From JAIBJN01 sp963842305 (GTDB taxonomy: Bacteria > Actinomycetota > Thermoleophilia > Gaiellales > Gaiellaceae): DNA of 64,000 nt. Positions 49,128-59,800 of the stretch are shown here, piece by piece. Every line of letters begins with the position of its first letter. The stretch's first letter is position 1. The notes under the pieces are model-generated. The model worked only from the letters and a program-made list of their open reading frames with translations, did no database searches and was not told the origin of the DNA. Location of the stretch: assembly GCA_963842305.1 (NCBI GenBank), contig CAWJFW010000005.1, positions 186,001 through 250,000 of the forward strand. The letters run 5' to 3'. The position numbers and the translations under genes are program-made.

Positions 49128-50435
49128 CTACAGGTCGAACGGCAGGAGCCAGGTCTCGTGCCTCGGCTGCGCTCGGCCGACGGTCTTGCCGGACTCGAGG
49201 TCGACGATCTCGAAGCGCGTCCCGTTGCTGGACGTCGCGTAGAGCCAGCTTCCCCAGGTCTGCGAGAGGTCGGTGGCCTCGCGCGTCAGCGTGAAGCGGT
49301 GCTCCCCGTCCTCGTCGAAGACGATGAGCTTCTGCTCGTTCGACCCGTCGTTCCACACCGAGGCCAGGAGCGCTCCGCCTCTGAGCGTGACCCAGCTCGG
49401 CTCGTCGCTCAGCCGGTGGACGCTCCAGTCGCTCGGATCGATGAGGACGAGGCCGGCAGGGGTCATGTCCATCTGATCGCCGTCCATCGTGTACTGGGCG
49501 CCGCTGACCGCGACGAGGCCGCTCGGAAGCCAGACGGCGTTCCGGTCGGGACCGTCGATCGCCTTCGCCTGCGCGGCCGGCTCGAGCCAGTCCCGCAGGC
49601 GCCCCCAGAGGGAGACGGGTTCCGATAGGTCGTGGTAGCTGATCTGCATCGTGTCGAGGTCGATGTCGGCGACTCGGCCGCCTGCCGGAATCACGAGCGC
49701 TCGGGTGCCTTCCTCGTTGACGGCGAGCGCCGGCACCGACTGGCGCGCCACGTAGTCGCTGCTGTCCGCGTCTTCGAGCTGCGCCCAGCCCGCCGGTACC
49801 TCGGTGAGCGTCACCTCGCGGACCTCGCGGCCGTCGAAGACGACGAGCCGCGCCGGCCCGATCCGGCTGGTGGGGGCGACGAGGGACACGAGCTCCTTCC
49901 CCGCCGGCTGCGAGTAGAGCGTCGCGCCGCCGAGGTCGTGCACCGAGACAACTTTCCGCGTCGTCGGATCGATCGCTGCGACCATTCCCGGAGTGCCGCC
50001 CAGCGAGGCGAGCACGACCTCGGGCTCCGCCCAGAGGATCCGGTCGACGTACGAGGCCTCATCGACGTCGACCGTTCCGAGAGCATGCATGCGATCGACG
50101 TCGACGAACTGCACCCTGCCGCCCTCGCCCTCGCCGATCGCGAGGACGCCGTGATCCGGCGAAAGCTCGGCGCTGGACGTATAGAAGGGCACCTTCACGC
50201 CTCGGTCGTCGACCGGCTCGAGCGTCCGTGCGTCCACCCAGCGGATCTCGCTGCCGATCGGATCGCTCGTCGCGGCGAGAAGACGGTCCCCTTGAACGGG
50301 CGCCGCGGACTCCGAGGCCGTCGTCTCGCCCGACGACGTGGAGGGCGTCGGCGTGTCCGCGTCGCCCGAGCCTGCGCAGCCCGCCAGGACGGCCGCGGCT
50401 GCTGTTGCTGCAACCACGAGGAAGATTCGTCTCAT
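49128..50435 (-). CDS. Lipoprotein with beta-propeller domain
   Basis: This 435-residue protein has the lipobox in RIFLVVAATAAAAVLAGCAGSG (Cys20). A Thr/Ser/Glu linker to residue about 48 leads into a TolB/WD40-like propeller: AELSPDHGVLAIGEG, VQFVDVDRMHALG, LVVFDGREVREVTL, WLPSGLVAVSGAQ and KLIVFDEDGEHRFTL. It starts at ATG 50435, 51 bases from the divergent dehydrogenase. It resembles the propeller part of the anti-sigma candidate at 1007 but is an outer lipoprotein. Function unknown. Confidence 0.8.
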   Translation of the reverse strand: MRRIFLVVAATAAAAVLAGCAGSGDADTPTPSTSSGETTASESAAPVQGDRLLAATSDPIGSEIRWVDARTLEPVDDRGVKVPFYTSSAELSPDHGVLAIGEGEGGRVQFVDVDRMHALGTVDVDEASYVDRILWAEPEVVLASLGGTPGMVAAIDPTTRKVVSVHDLGGATLYSQPAGKELVSLVAPTSRIGPARLVVFDGREVREVTLTEVPAGWAQLEDADSSDYVARQSVPALAVNEEGTRALVIPAGGRVADIDLDTMQISYHDLSEPVSLWGRLRDWLEPAAQAKAIDGPDRNAVWLPSGLVAVSGAQYTMDGDQMDMTPAGLVLIDPSDWSVHRLSDEPSWVTLRGGALLASVWNDGSNEQKLIVFDEDGEHRFTLTREATDLSQTWGSWLYATSSNGTRFEIVDLESGKTVGRAQPRHETWLLPFDL

Positions 50436-50473
50436 CCACCGTGAGTACACCGCAACGCGGCTCGGGGTTCCAG

Positions 50474-50479
50474 TAGGCT
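50474..50479 (+). promoter_or_regulatory. -10 box (TAGGCT) of 3-hydroxyacyl-CoA dehydrogenase gene
   Basis: TAGGCT is seven bases before the ATG at 50487. Confidence 0.4.
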
Positions 50480-50486
50480 CGCGCGA

Positions 50487-51323
50487 ATGCGGTTCGAGCG
50501 CGTTCTCGTCGTCGGAGCCGGCCAGATGGGGGGCGGAATCGCGCAGGTGATGGCCGCATCCGGCCGCGCCGTACTCCTCCACGACGCGGCTCCCGGCGCG
50601 GTCGAGAAGGGCCTCGGCGCGATGGCGAAGAGCCTGGAGAAGCTTGCGGCGAAAGGGAGCCCGCACGATCCTGCCGACGTGCTCGCGCGTGTCGAGCCGG
50701 TCGACGATCTTGTCGAAGCCGATCTGATGGTCGAGGCGGTCGTCGAGGACGCCGCGGTGAAGCAGGGCATCTTCCAGCGCGCAGATATCGCTCTGCCCCG
50801 AGAGTCCGTCTTGGCCTCCAACACCTCCTCGATCCCGATTGCATCGCTGGCTGCGGTCACCCGCAGACCCGAGCGGGTGATCGGGATGCACTTCTTCAAT
50901 CCTGTCCCTGTGATGAGCCTCGTGGAGGTCGTTCGCGCCCCGGCGACCTCCGACGAGACCATGACGGAGATCGTCCAGCTCGCGCGCGAGCTCGAGAAGA
51001 CACCTGCCGAGGTCAACGACTTCCCCGGGTTCGTCTCCAACAGGATCCTGATGCCCTTGATCAACGAGGCCGCATACGCGCTTCAGGACGGCGTCGCCGA
51101 GGCAGAGGCGATCGACACGATCGCCAGGCTCGGCTTCAACCATCCGATGGGCCCGCTCGCCCTCGCAGACCTGATCGGACTCGATACGTGCGTCTCGATC
51201 ATGGACGTGCTGCGCGACGGCCTCGGAGACGAGAAGTACGAGCCATGTCCGCTCCTCCGCGAACACGTCGCAGCCGGCCGGCTCGGGCGCAAGACCGGCG
51301 AGGGGTTCTACAGTTACCTTTAG
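50487..51323 (+). CDS. 3-Hydroxyacyl-CoA dehydrogenase (3-hydroxybutyryl-CoA type)
   Basis: This 278-residue NAD(P) enzyme interconverts 3-hydroxyacyl- and 3-oxoacyl-CoA. The Rossmann loop is VLVVGAGQMGGGIAQVMAASG; the catalytic part has NTSSIPI, VIGMHFFNPVPVMSLVEVV (His), DFPGFVSNRILMPLINEA and GFNHPMGPLALADLIGLD. The size fits the short FadB2/Hbd class. It works with the thiolase at 47970. Confidence 0.94.
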   Translation: MRFERVLVVGAGQMGGGIAQVMAASGRAVLLHDAAPGAVEKGLGAMAKSLEKLAAKGSPHDPADVLARVEPVDDLVEADLMVEAVVEDAAVKQGIFQRADIALPRESVLASNTSSIPIASLAAVTRRPERVIGMHFFNPVPVMSLVEVVRAPATSDETMTEIVQLARELEKTPAEVNDFPGFVSNRILMPLINEAAYALQDGVAEAEAIDTIARLGFNHPMGPLALADLIGLDTCVSIMDVLRDGLGDEKYEPCPLLREHVAAGRLGRKTGEGFYSYL

Positions 51324-51381
51324 TCAAGGCCAGAATCGACCAAACCGATCCGGCCGTCCCCCCGAACTACGGGAGCCGCCA

Positions 51382-52449
51382 GTGCGCTTGCTCATCGTCG
51401 ACGACGACGCCGCGTTTCGGGCTCTCCTGCGGACGACCTTCGAGGTCGTCGACGTCGAGGTGGACGACGTCGGCTCCGGCGAGGACGCGCTGGACACCGT
51501 CATCCGTCGCAGACCGGATGTGATCGTGCTCGACGTCCGGCTCCCCGGTATGAGCGGCAGCGAGGTCTGCCGGCGGCTCAAGAACGATGCGGAGACGGCC
51601 GGCATCGCCGTAGTCCTGCTCTCCGGCTCCGTCGGGGACGCCGGCCCGGGGGACGACCCTGGTGCCGATGCGTTCATGCGAAAGCCCTTCAGCCCGCTCG
51701 AGCTCCTCGACCTCGTCGAGCGGCTCACCGGCGGCTTTTCGGCGGTGCCGCCTCCCGACCGCGGCGAGACTCCGGTCGAGGACGAGCAGCAGCTCCTGCT
51801 CTACGCGCGCGACCTCCGGCACCTACTGGAGATCGAGCGCGGCCAGCGCGTCCTCCTCCAGGACGCCTACAAGGAGACCGTTGCAGCGCTGGCGAGCGCG
51901 CTCGAGTCGAAGGACACGGGGACCCGCGCCCACTCGCAGCGCGTCCAGCGGTACGCGCTCGAACTGGCGCGCTCGCTCAGCCCCGACCTGGTCGACGATC
52001 CGAGCGTGGAATACGGCTTCCTGCTCCACGACGTCGGCAAGATCGGGATCCCCGACCGCATCCTGCAAAAGCCAGGGCCCCTGAACGAGGGCGAGTCCCG
52101 CCTGATGCGGACCCACACGCTGCTGGGCGAGCAGATGCTGGGGGGCGTTGCCTTCCTGCAGGGCGAGGGGCTCAGGATCGTGCGGTCTCACCACGAGCGC
52201 TGGGACGGGGGCGGCTATCCGGACCGCATCGAGGCGACCGACATCCCGATGGCGGCCCGCATCTTCGCCGTCGCCGACGCGCTCGATGCGATGACGAGCG
52301 ACCGGCCCTACCGCCCTGCGCGCTCGTGGGCGGATGCCGGCCGCGAGATCGTCGCCGAGTCGGAGGGACAGTTCGATCCCGCAGTCGTCGGCGCCTTCGT
52401 CGAGCGCGAGGGTCGCCTGCACGAGATCCGCGCCACAGTCGCCGCTTAG
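51382..52449 (+). CDS. Response regulator with HD-GYP domain
   Basis: This 355-residue two-component output protein would degrade cyclic di-GMP. Residues 1-118 are a receiver (LLIVDDDAAF, phospho-acceptor Asp51 in VIVLDVRLPG, Lys101 in FMRKPF). Residues about 165-350 are HD-GYP: HSQRVQRYALELA, HD at 216-217 in LLHDVGKIGIPD, HHERWDGGGYP at 270-280 and ADALDAMTSDRPYR. The start is GTG 51382 behind GGGAG. No histidine kinase gene is near, and the next gene is a lipoprotein. Confidence 0.94.
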   Translation: MRLLIVDDDAAFRALLRTTFEVVDVEVDDVGSGEDALDTVIRRRPDVIVLDVRLPGMSGSEVCRRLKNDAETAGIAVVLLSGSVGDAGPGDDPGADAFMRKPFSPLELLDLVERLTGGFSAVPPPDRGETPVEDEQQLLLYARDLRHLLEIERGQRVLLQDAYKETVAALASALESKDTGTRAHSQRVQRYALELARSLSPDLVDDPSVEYGFLLHDVGKIGIPDRILQKPGPLNEGESRLMRTHTLLGEQMLGGVAFLQGEGLRIVRSHHERWDGGGYPDRIEATDIPMAARIFAVADALDAMTSDRPYRPARSWADAGREIVAESEGQFDPAVVGAFVEREGRLHEIRATVAA

Positions 52450-52510
52450 CGCGCGCTCTCTTCCCCATCTGGGTGTTGACTCGGACGGCCTCGACGCCGA
52501 TGGGTTCTCC

Positions 52511-53200
52511 GTGCGAAGAGCAGCGCTCATCCTCCTCGTCCTCACCCTGTCGGCGGTCGCTGCCGGCTGCGCCGGTCCTGAGGGGCGGCAGGCCCAGGGG
52601 CTGCTCGACGACGCTGAAGCCGCCTTCGGCGAGCTCGACACCTACACGCTGGGCGGCACGATGACCATGGAGACGCCCGTCGGCAAGATCGCCGTGAAGA
52701 TGCGCGCCTCCGTCGACCAGCAGGACGGCGCGATGCTCATGACCATGAGCGCCGCCGACCTCCCCGGCTTCCCCGCAATGAGCATGGTCGCGCGCAAGGA
52801 GGGCTTCTGGATGAAGGGCGACGGCGGCTGGCAGTCGCTGCCCATGCCTCCGGGCGGAATGGCCGGCGCCGAGCAGTTCGACATCCTTCCGCTCGTCAAC
52901 GACGTCGAGGTCGACGAGGATCAGACGGTCGGCGGCGAGCCCGCCGTCAAGATCACCGGCATCCTCGAGCCTGACTCCTTCAAGGCCGGCTTCATGGCGG
53001 GCCTCCCCGAGGGCATGAGCGTCGATGCGTCCTTCTCGGACACGCGGGCAGTTGTCTACCTCTCCGACGAGACCCACCTGCCGCTCCGCATGCTGATCGA
53101 CCAGAGCATGGAGTTCGAGGGGGAAAAGCTCACCGTGAGCCTCGATCTCGCGCTCGTCGACGTCAACGAGCCGGTCGACATCCCGAATCCCGGCGCCTAG
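52511..53200 (+). CDS. Lipoprotein, LppX/LolA-fold-like
   Basis: This 229-residue lipoprotein starts at GTG 52511: RRAALILLVLTLSAVAAGCAGPE, with Cys20 in the lipobox. The mature part (LDTYTLGGTMTMETPVGKIAVKMRASVDQQDGAMLMTMS, then KEGFWMKGDGGWQSL and a C-terminal strand pair) resembles actinobacterial lipid-carrier lipoproteins of the LprG/LppX/LolA type and DUF6612-like proteins, but no diagnostic motif is present. The role in lipid handling is a guess. Confidence 0.75.
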   Translation: MRRAALILLVLTLSAVAAGCAGPEGRQAQGLLDDAEAAFGELDTYTLGGTMTMETPVGKIAVKMRASVDQQDGAMLMTMSAADLPGFPAMSMVARKEGFWMKGDGGWQSLPMPPGGMAGAEQFDILPLVNDVEVDEDQTVGGEPAVKITGILEPDSFKAGFMAGLPEGMSVDASFSDTRAVVYLSDETHLPLRMLIDQSMEFEGEKLTVSLDLALVDVNEPVDIPNPGA

Positions 53201-53219
53201 CGCCCGGCGATCGCCTCTC

Positions 53220-53225
53220 TATACT
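53220..53225 (+). promoter_or_regulatory. -10 box (TATACT) of cobalamin adenosyltransferase gene
   Basis: TATACT lies seven bases before the GTG at 53233. Confidence 0.5.
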
Positions 53226-53232
53226 CGCCCGC

Positions 53233-53814
53233 GTGCCACGACGCCGGGACGAGCCCGTGCGGTTGACGCGGATCTACACCCGCGGTGGAGACGCGGGGGA
53301 GACCAGCCTCGGCAGCGGCGCCCGGGTTCCCAAGACCGATCCGCGGATCGAGGCGTATGGGACGGTCGACGAGCTCAACTCGCTTCTCGGGCTCGTTCTC
53401 GCGGGCGAGATCTCCGAGGAGGCCCGGCCCTGGCTCGAGGAGATCCAGAACGATCTCTTCGACGTCGGTGCAGACCTGTCGGTTCCGCTCTCCGACGACC
53501 GGCGCGAGCGGCTGCGCGTGACGTCCGGCCAGGTTGAACGGCTCGAGGAGCTTTGCGATCTCGTCAACGAGCGGCTGGAGCCGCTCCGGAGCTTTGTGCT
53601 CCCCGGGGGCACGGAGGCTGCCGCGCGACTGCACGTCGCCCGCGCCGTCTGCCGCCGGGCCGAGCGGCGCGCCGCGGCGCTGGCCCAGGCGCAGGACGCG
53701 AACCCCACCGCCCTGGCCTATCTGAATCGGCTCTCGGACCTGCTCTACATCCTCGCCCGGGCCGCGAACGCCGGCTCTCAGGAGCCGTTGTGGAGGCCTG
53801 GGAGCTCGCAGTAG
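53233..53814 (+). CDS. ATP:cob(I)alamin adenosyltransferase, PduO type
   Basis: This 193-residue enzyme transfers adenosyl from ATP to reduced cobalamin. Marks: RIYTRGGDAGETSLGSGARVPKTDPRIEAYGTVDELNSLLG (ATP loop), IQNDLFDVGADLS, FVLPGGTEAAARLHVARAVCRRAERRA and YLNRLSDLLYILARAANAG. Adenosylcobalamin is needed by methylmalonyl-CoA mutase, which MeaB (21608) protects. The start could also be a GTG eight codons later. Confidence 0.95.
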   Translation: MPRRRDEPVRLTRIYTRGGDAGETSLGSGARVPKTDPRIEAYGTVDELNSLLGLVLAGEISEEARPWLEEIQNDLFDVGADLSVPLSDDRRERLRVTSGQVERLEELCDLVNERLEPLRSFVLPGGTEAAARLHVARAVCRRAERRAAALAQAQDANPTALAYLNRLSDLLYILARAANAGSQEPLWRPGSSQ

Positions 53815-53862
53815 CGCTCGCCGGCTCGTTTCCGCGGTAGTCGCCGTCACCGCGGCGGTTGG

Positions 53863-56800
53863 CTAGGAGAGATGCAGGAGGCGGCGGATCGCCTGGATGA
53901 TCCGCGTGTCCCAGAGGAGCATCTGGTCGTCGCCGCCGGCGGGCGGGGCGGCGGCCGGGCGCCGGGCGCGCAGGATGGCAACCACGGCGATGGAGAAGGC
54001 GGCGGCCAGCAGGCCAAAGCCGAGCTCGTGACGGAGCTCCGAGAAGCCCTCGGCCCGCTGCTGCGTGAAGGGGAGAACGCGGCCGCCCCGAGCGGCGAAC
54101 GATTGCTCCACCATCGGCGTGGGCTCCGTCGTGGTCGGCGCCGGCGTCGCGACCGGCGGCGGTGGAGCGGTCTGCGCGGGGGTCGACGGGGTTGCCGGGG
54201 GCGGGTTGGTCGTCGCGCCGAAGGTGGGAGGGGTCGTCGTCGGCGTGACGGGGCGGGGAGCGCCCGCACGGCCCTTGGAGACGGTCAGGCCGATCTTCGA
54301 TCCAGCGGGCCGGAGACCGGCAGCACTGCCCTTGGTGACCTTGCCCGCCGGCACCGTGGCCGAGAAACGGTACGAGACGGCTCCGGCCTTGAAGCCGCGC
54401 TTCTTCAGGGACGCCTTCGCCGCGGCGAGCGACAACCGGGCGACCTTGGGGATGACCTTGAGCGCCTTCGACTTCGGGCCGACGTTGCCAGCCGCATCCA
54501 CGGCGGTGACCTGGAACGAACGCTTGTCGGTGAGCTTGAACGCTCCCATTCCGATCGCGCGCTTCGTGCCGTCGACGGTCTTCGCGAGCGTGCCGTTCGT
54601 GTAGACCTGGTAGGCGGAGACGACGTCCGAGTTGTCGGTGGCGGCCGTCCAGCGAAGCGTGAAGACCTGCTTCCCGTTCTTCTTGTTGACGGTTCCCCTG
54701 AACTTGCCGGGCACGGATGGTGCCTCCGCGTCGACGAGCAGCGTGAACACCGAGAGGTGGCGGGTGAGGATCCTGATGTTCGACCCGTCGTAGGCAAACC
54801 CGTCGTCCCAGCCGGCGGGGAGACCGCTGCCGGGCACCTCGGCGAGCGCGCGCCAGACGCCGCTCTGGAGAACTGCGGGGACGACGTGGGCCTGGGCGTT
54901 GTCCACCTCGATCTCGAGCGGCAGCGAGAAGGACGTCACGTCGCCGCCGGCGAGGGCCCAGTAGGCGGTGACGTCGAGGACCTCGCTCGCCGGCTGGAAG
55001 CCGCCGGAGCCGCCCGACGCGGCCTGCGGATCGATGCGCAGGACGAGCCAGTCCCCTGCCGGAGCGCCTGTCCAGGCGCCGGCGGGCACTGTCACGGTGG
55101 TCGTATCGCTCGTCGAGCGGAGCGACATGCTCGAGCCGGAAAAGGAGTTCTTCTCCACGTACGGGTAGTCGGCGGTGGTGCCCGTCCAGGTCGTGAAGTG
55201 GACGCGGATCGGCTGCCGGTTGCCCGCGAGGTCCTCCAGCTCGCCTGCCAGCATGTGCGGGCCGGGCGAGAAGGACATGGTGTACGTCACGGTGTCGCCG
55301 GAGATGCTGGGCGCGGGTGCGGCGCCGCCATCGATCTCTGCCCCGACGATTCCGGCAACGTCCTCGCTCGCCACGACCTCGAGTGATGAGGCGGACGCGA
55401 GCGTGGAGCCGTCGGAGGGCGTGGACGAGGTGAGATTCGGCTTCGTGTTGTCGACGCGCCGATCGGTCACCGCCGCGGACGTCGTCGAATTGCCCGCGTT
55501 GTCGGTGACGATGACCCGCAGGTCGTAGAGCCCGTCGGCGACCCCGGTGGTGTTCCACGAGTCGCTGACGGCCGTCCAGGAGCCGGCACCGGCGGGCGAG
55601 CGCTGGAAGGCGACCGTGTCGATGCCCGATCCCGCATCGGTTGCATCCGCCGTCAGCGGAACCGTGCCGTGCAGGTAGGCACCCGGGTCGTTCATCGTCG
55701 CGCCGGGGGCCGTATTGTCGACGATGCGATCCTCGACCACTGCCGATGGACTCGAGTTGGACGCGTTGTCAGTGACGACGATCCGCAGGTCGTAGGCGCC
55801 GTCGGCCAGCGTCGTCGTGTCCCAGGCGACGCCGTAAGGAGCTGTCGTGTCCAGGTCGATCGAGGACCAGGTGCCGGCCCCCGCGGGGGAGACCTGGAAC
55901 GCGACGCTCTGGATGCCGACGCCCGTGTCGCTTGGCGAGGCGCTCAGGGCGATCGTGCCGCGCAGGAACTGACCGGGGTCGGCCAGGCCGCCGCCCGGCG
56001 GGGTCGCGTCGATCGTCCACGTATGGGTCGCAGGCGTCCCGTCGACGTTCGCCGCCGGGTCGATCGCCCGCACGCGGAACGTATGGCTGCCGTCGGCGAG
56101 TCCCACGTAGCCGTGCGGGCTCGAACACGCGCCCCAGGCGCCGCCGTCGAGCCGGCACTCGAACGTCGAGCCGGGCTCGTCGGACGAGAACTCGAAGGAC
56201 GGCGAGGCATCGGAGCTCGGGTCGCTCGGGGCGTCATCGATGGTCGTCTGCGGGGCGACGGTGTCGACCGACCAGGTGAAGGTCGCCGGCGTCGGGTCGA
56301 CGTTGCCGGCGGCGTCCGTCGCGCGAACGTGGAAGGTGTGATTGCCCTCGGCGAGGCTCGAATAGGTCTGCGGACTCGAGCAGGAGCCCCAGGAGCCCGC
56401 GTCCAGGCGGCACTCGAAGGACGTGCCGCCCTCGTCGGCACTGAACTCGAAGCTCGCACTCGTGCTGCCGCTCGGATCCGACGGGGCGGAGTCGATGCTG
56501 GTCGTCGGAACGGTTCGGTCGATCGTGACGTCGACGGCATCGGCGCCCGTGTTGGAGGCGTTGTCGGTGGCGACCGCGCGGAGCGCGCGGTTGCCGTCGG
56601 CATCGAGTGGCCACGAGGCCTCGTACGGTGCGGTCGCATCGGTGCCGAGCGAGACCCAGGTTCCTGTCGAGCAGCCGGTGGAGTCGTCCGAGCAGCGGAA
56701 GAAGGCGACGTCGGCCACGTCCCCGTCGGAGCTCGTCGCGCGCACCGTGTACGGATCGGCGTCGGCAGCGTTGACGAAGCCGCTCGGCTGCGTGATCGTC

Positions 56801-59800
56801 ACGTTCGGCGCCCCGGCGTCCACGACCCAGGTGTGCGAGGCGGGCACAGTCTCCTGGTTTCCGGCCGCGTCCGTCGCGCGCACCTCGTAGGTGTGGCTGC
56901 CGTCCGCGAGCGGGCCGACGGTTCTCGGGACTGGTACAGGAGCCCCAGGCGCCGCCGTCGAGCCGGCACTGGAGGCTCGAGCCGGCTTCGTTCGCCGCGA
57001 ACGCGAAGGTCGGGGTCGCGTCGTTTGACGGGTCTGCGGGGACGACTGAGAACGAGGACTGGGGAGCGACCGTGTCGACCGTCCACGTGTGCGAGGCGGG
57101 TGAGGCGTCGACGTTGCCGGCGCCGTCGATGGCGCGCACCTCGAACGTATGGCTGCCGTCAAGGAGCAGCCCGATCGTCTCGGGGCTCGAGCACGCGCCC
57201 CAGGCGCCGCCGTCGAGCCGGCACTCGAAGGTCGCGCCGGGTTCGTTCGCGGAGAACTCGAAGGAGGGAGCGTCGTCGTTCGACGGGTCGGGCGGCGCGT
57301 CGTCGAAGAACGTGTTGGGCGGGGCTGTGTCGATCGTCCACGTGTAGGTCGCGGGCGTCGCGTCCGTGAGCCCGGCGCCATCGGTCGCGCGCACCCGGAA
57401 CGTGTGGTTGCCGTCGCTCAGGCCGGACAGCGTCTCGGGCGACGTGCAGCCGTTCCAGGCGCCGCCGTCGAGCCGGCACTCGAACGTCGAGCCGGGCTCG
57501 TCGGACGAGAACTCGAAGGACGGCGAGGCATCGGAGCTCGGGTCGCTCGGAGCGACGTCGATGGTCGTCTCCGGGGCGGTGAGGTCGACCTTCACCGTGC
57601 TCGACGGCGGCGTGTAGGTCGCTTCGTTCCCAACGTGGTCGGAGACGCGGTAGCGATAGCGCGCGCAGGTCGAGTCGGGAACCGTGTCGGGGCTCGTGAC
57701 GGTGCTCCAGCCGCCTGCGAACGGGTCGCAGGTGCCGCCGACCAGGGCGGAGGTCTGCCGCTCGAGCACGGCCGAGGCGGGAGCGACGCCGGAGAGCGCG
57801 TCCGAGCCTGCGTCGACGGTGATCGTGACCGTGCCGTCCGCGTCGTAGCCGTCCGCGTAGTCGACCGAGCCGCCGATCGGAGGCGCGGTGTCGGGGGTGA
57901 CCGTGAAGGTGTCGCTCGCCGTGTTGCCGGCGACATCATGAGCGGTCACGGTCTGGGAGCCCGAGAGATCGTCGAGGTCGTAGGTGGTCGAGTATGGGCT
58001 CGTCGTGTCGTCGATCCCGGCGGGGAAGGAGATCCTGTCGATGCCGGAGGTCGCGTCGACGCTCGTCGCAGACACGCCGAAGCTGCCGGTCTCGTTCGTG
58101 TTGACGAAGATCTCGCTCCCGACCACGTGGGCGAAGGGACTCGACTCGCCGATGGTGATCGAGGGGGAGCTCGGGCTCGTCTTGTCGATCCGGATCGTCG
58201 CAACCGCGGTGCGGACGGGCTCGACGTTGCCGACGCGGTCGACCGAGAAGTAGCGGATGACGTACACGCCGTCGGCCGTGAGGTCGATGGACGTGCCCTC
58301 GTCGGAGCCGGTAGTGGGGACGGAGCCGTCGGTCGTGTAGTACGTGTGGGCGATTCCCGAGCGCGCGTCGGTCGGCGTCAGGGCCACCGTGACCGGGGCG
58401 GTCTGCCAGGCCGAGCCGACGGACGCCGTGTCGTCCGTCGTGGACGGCGCCGAGATGTCCTCGGTGACCTCGAAGTCAGAGCTCGTCGAGTTGCCCGCAC
58501 GGTCGTGCGCCGAGACGGTCTCGGTGCCGAGCAGGTCGTCGAAGTCGTACGTGGCCTCGTACGGGGAGGTCGTGTCCTCGACGCCGCCCGGGAAGACGAC
58601 CTTCTCGATGCCCGAGACCGCATCCGACGTCGAGGCCTGGACGTCGTACGTGCCCGTCTCGTTCGTGTTCACGAAGATCTCGGTCCCGACCACGTGGGCA
58701 TACGGGCTCGACTCGACGAGCGAGAGCGCGGGAGCGGCCGGAGCGCCGAGATCCACCTTGACGACGGCCGCGGATGTGTAGACGGCCTCGTTGCCGACGC
58801 GGTCGGAGACGCGGAACCGGTACTGGGCGCACAGGGCGGAACCGACGGTGTCGGGGCTCGTCACCGCGCCCCATGCGCCCGTGAAGGGCTCGCAGGCGCC
58901 GTCGGAGAGGCTGGACGTGCGCCGCTCGAGGACCGCCGAGGCGGGAGCGACGCCGGAGAGCGCGTCCGAGCCTGCGTCGACGGTGATCGTGACCGTGCCG
59001 TCGGCGTCGTAGCCGGCCGGGTAGTCGACCGAGCCGCCGGTCGGCTCGGCCGTGTCAGGAGTGACCGTGAACGGGCTCGAGGCGGTGAGACCGGCACCGT
59101 TGAAGGCCGTCACTGTCTGGGCGCCAGAGAGATCGCCGAAGCCGTAGGAGGCCTGATACGGGCTCGAGAAGTCATCCGTCGGGCCTGGGAAGCGCATCTT
59201 CTCGATGCCCGTGTGCGAGTCGGAGCTGGTCGCGTCAACGTCGTACGAGCCGGTCTCGTCCGTGTCGACGAAGATCTCGGTGCCGCTCACGAACGCGTGG
59301 GGGCTCGTCTCGGAGAGCGACACGACGGGTGCCGAGGGGGCGCTGTTGTCCACGGCCACCGTCCGCGTTCCCGACGTGAAGGTATTGCCCGCCTCGTCGC
59401 TGGTCACGACGCGCAGGTCGTAGTCGCCGTCGGCGAGGGACGTCGTGTCCCAGCTCACGGAGTAGGGCGAGCTCGGATCCGTGCCGATCGACGTCCAGGC
59501 ACCGCCGCCCGCCGGCCGGCGCTCGAACTGGGCGGAGGCGACGCCCGAGCCGGAATCGGCGGAGTTCGACGAGACGGAGATGGTGCCGACGAGGTACGCG
59601 CCGTCGGCAGGGGCGGTGAGCGACCCGGTCGGATCGGTGCGGTCGATGGTGACATCGACCACTTCCGCGCCGGTGTTTGAGGCGTGGTCGGTGACGACTG
59701 CGCGCAGGGCGCGGTTCCCGTCCGCGTCGATCGGCCACGAGGCCGAGTACGGTGGCGACGGGTCGGTGCCGAGGGAAACCCACGTACCGCTTCCGCAACC

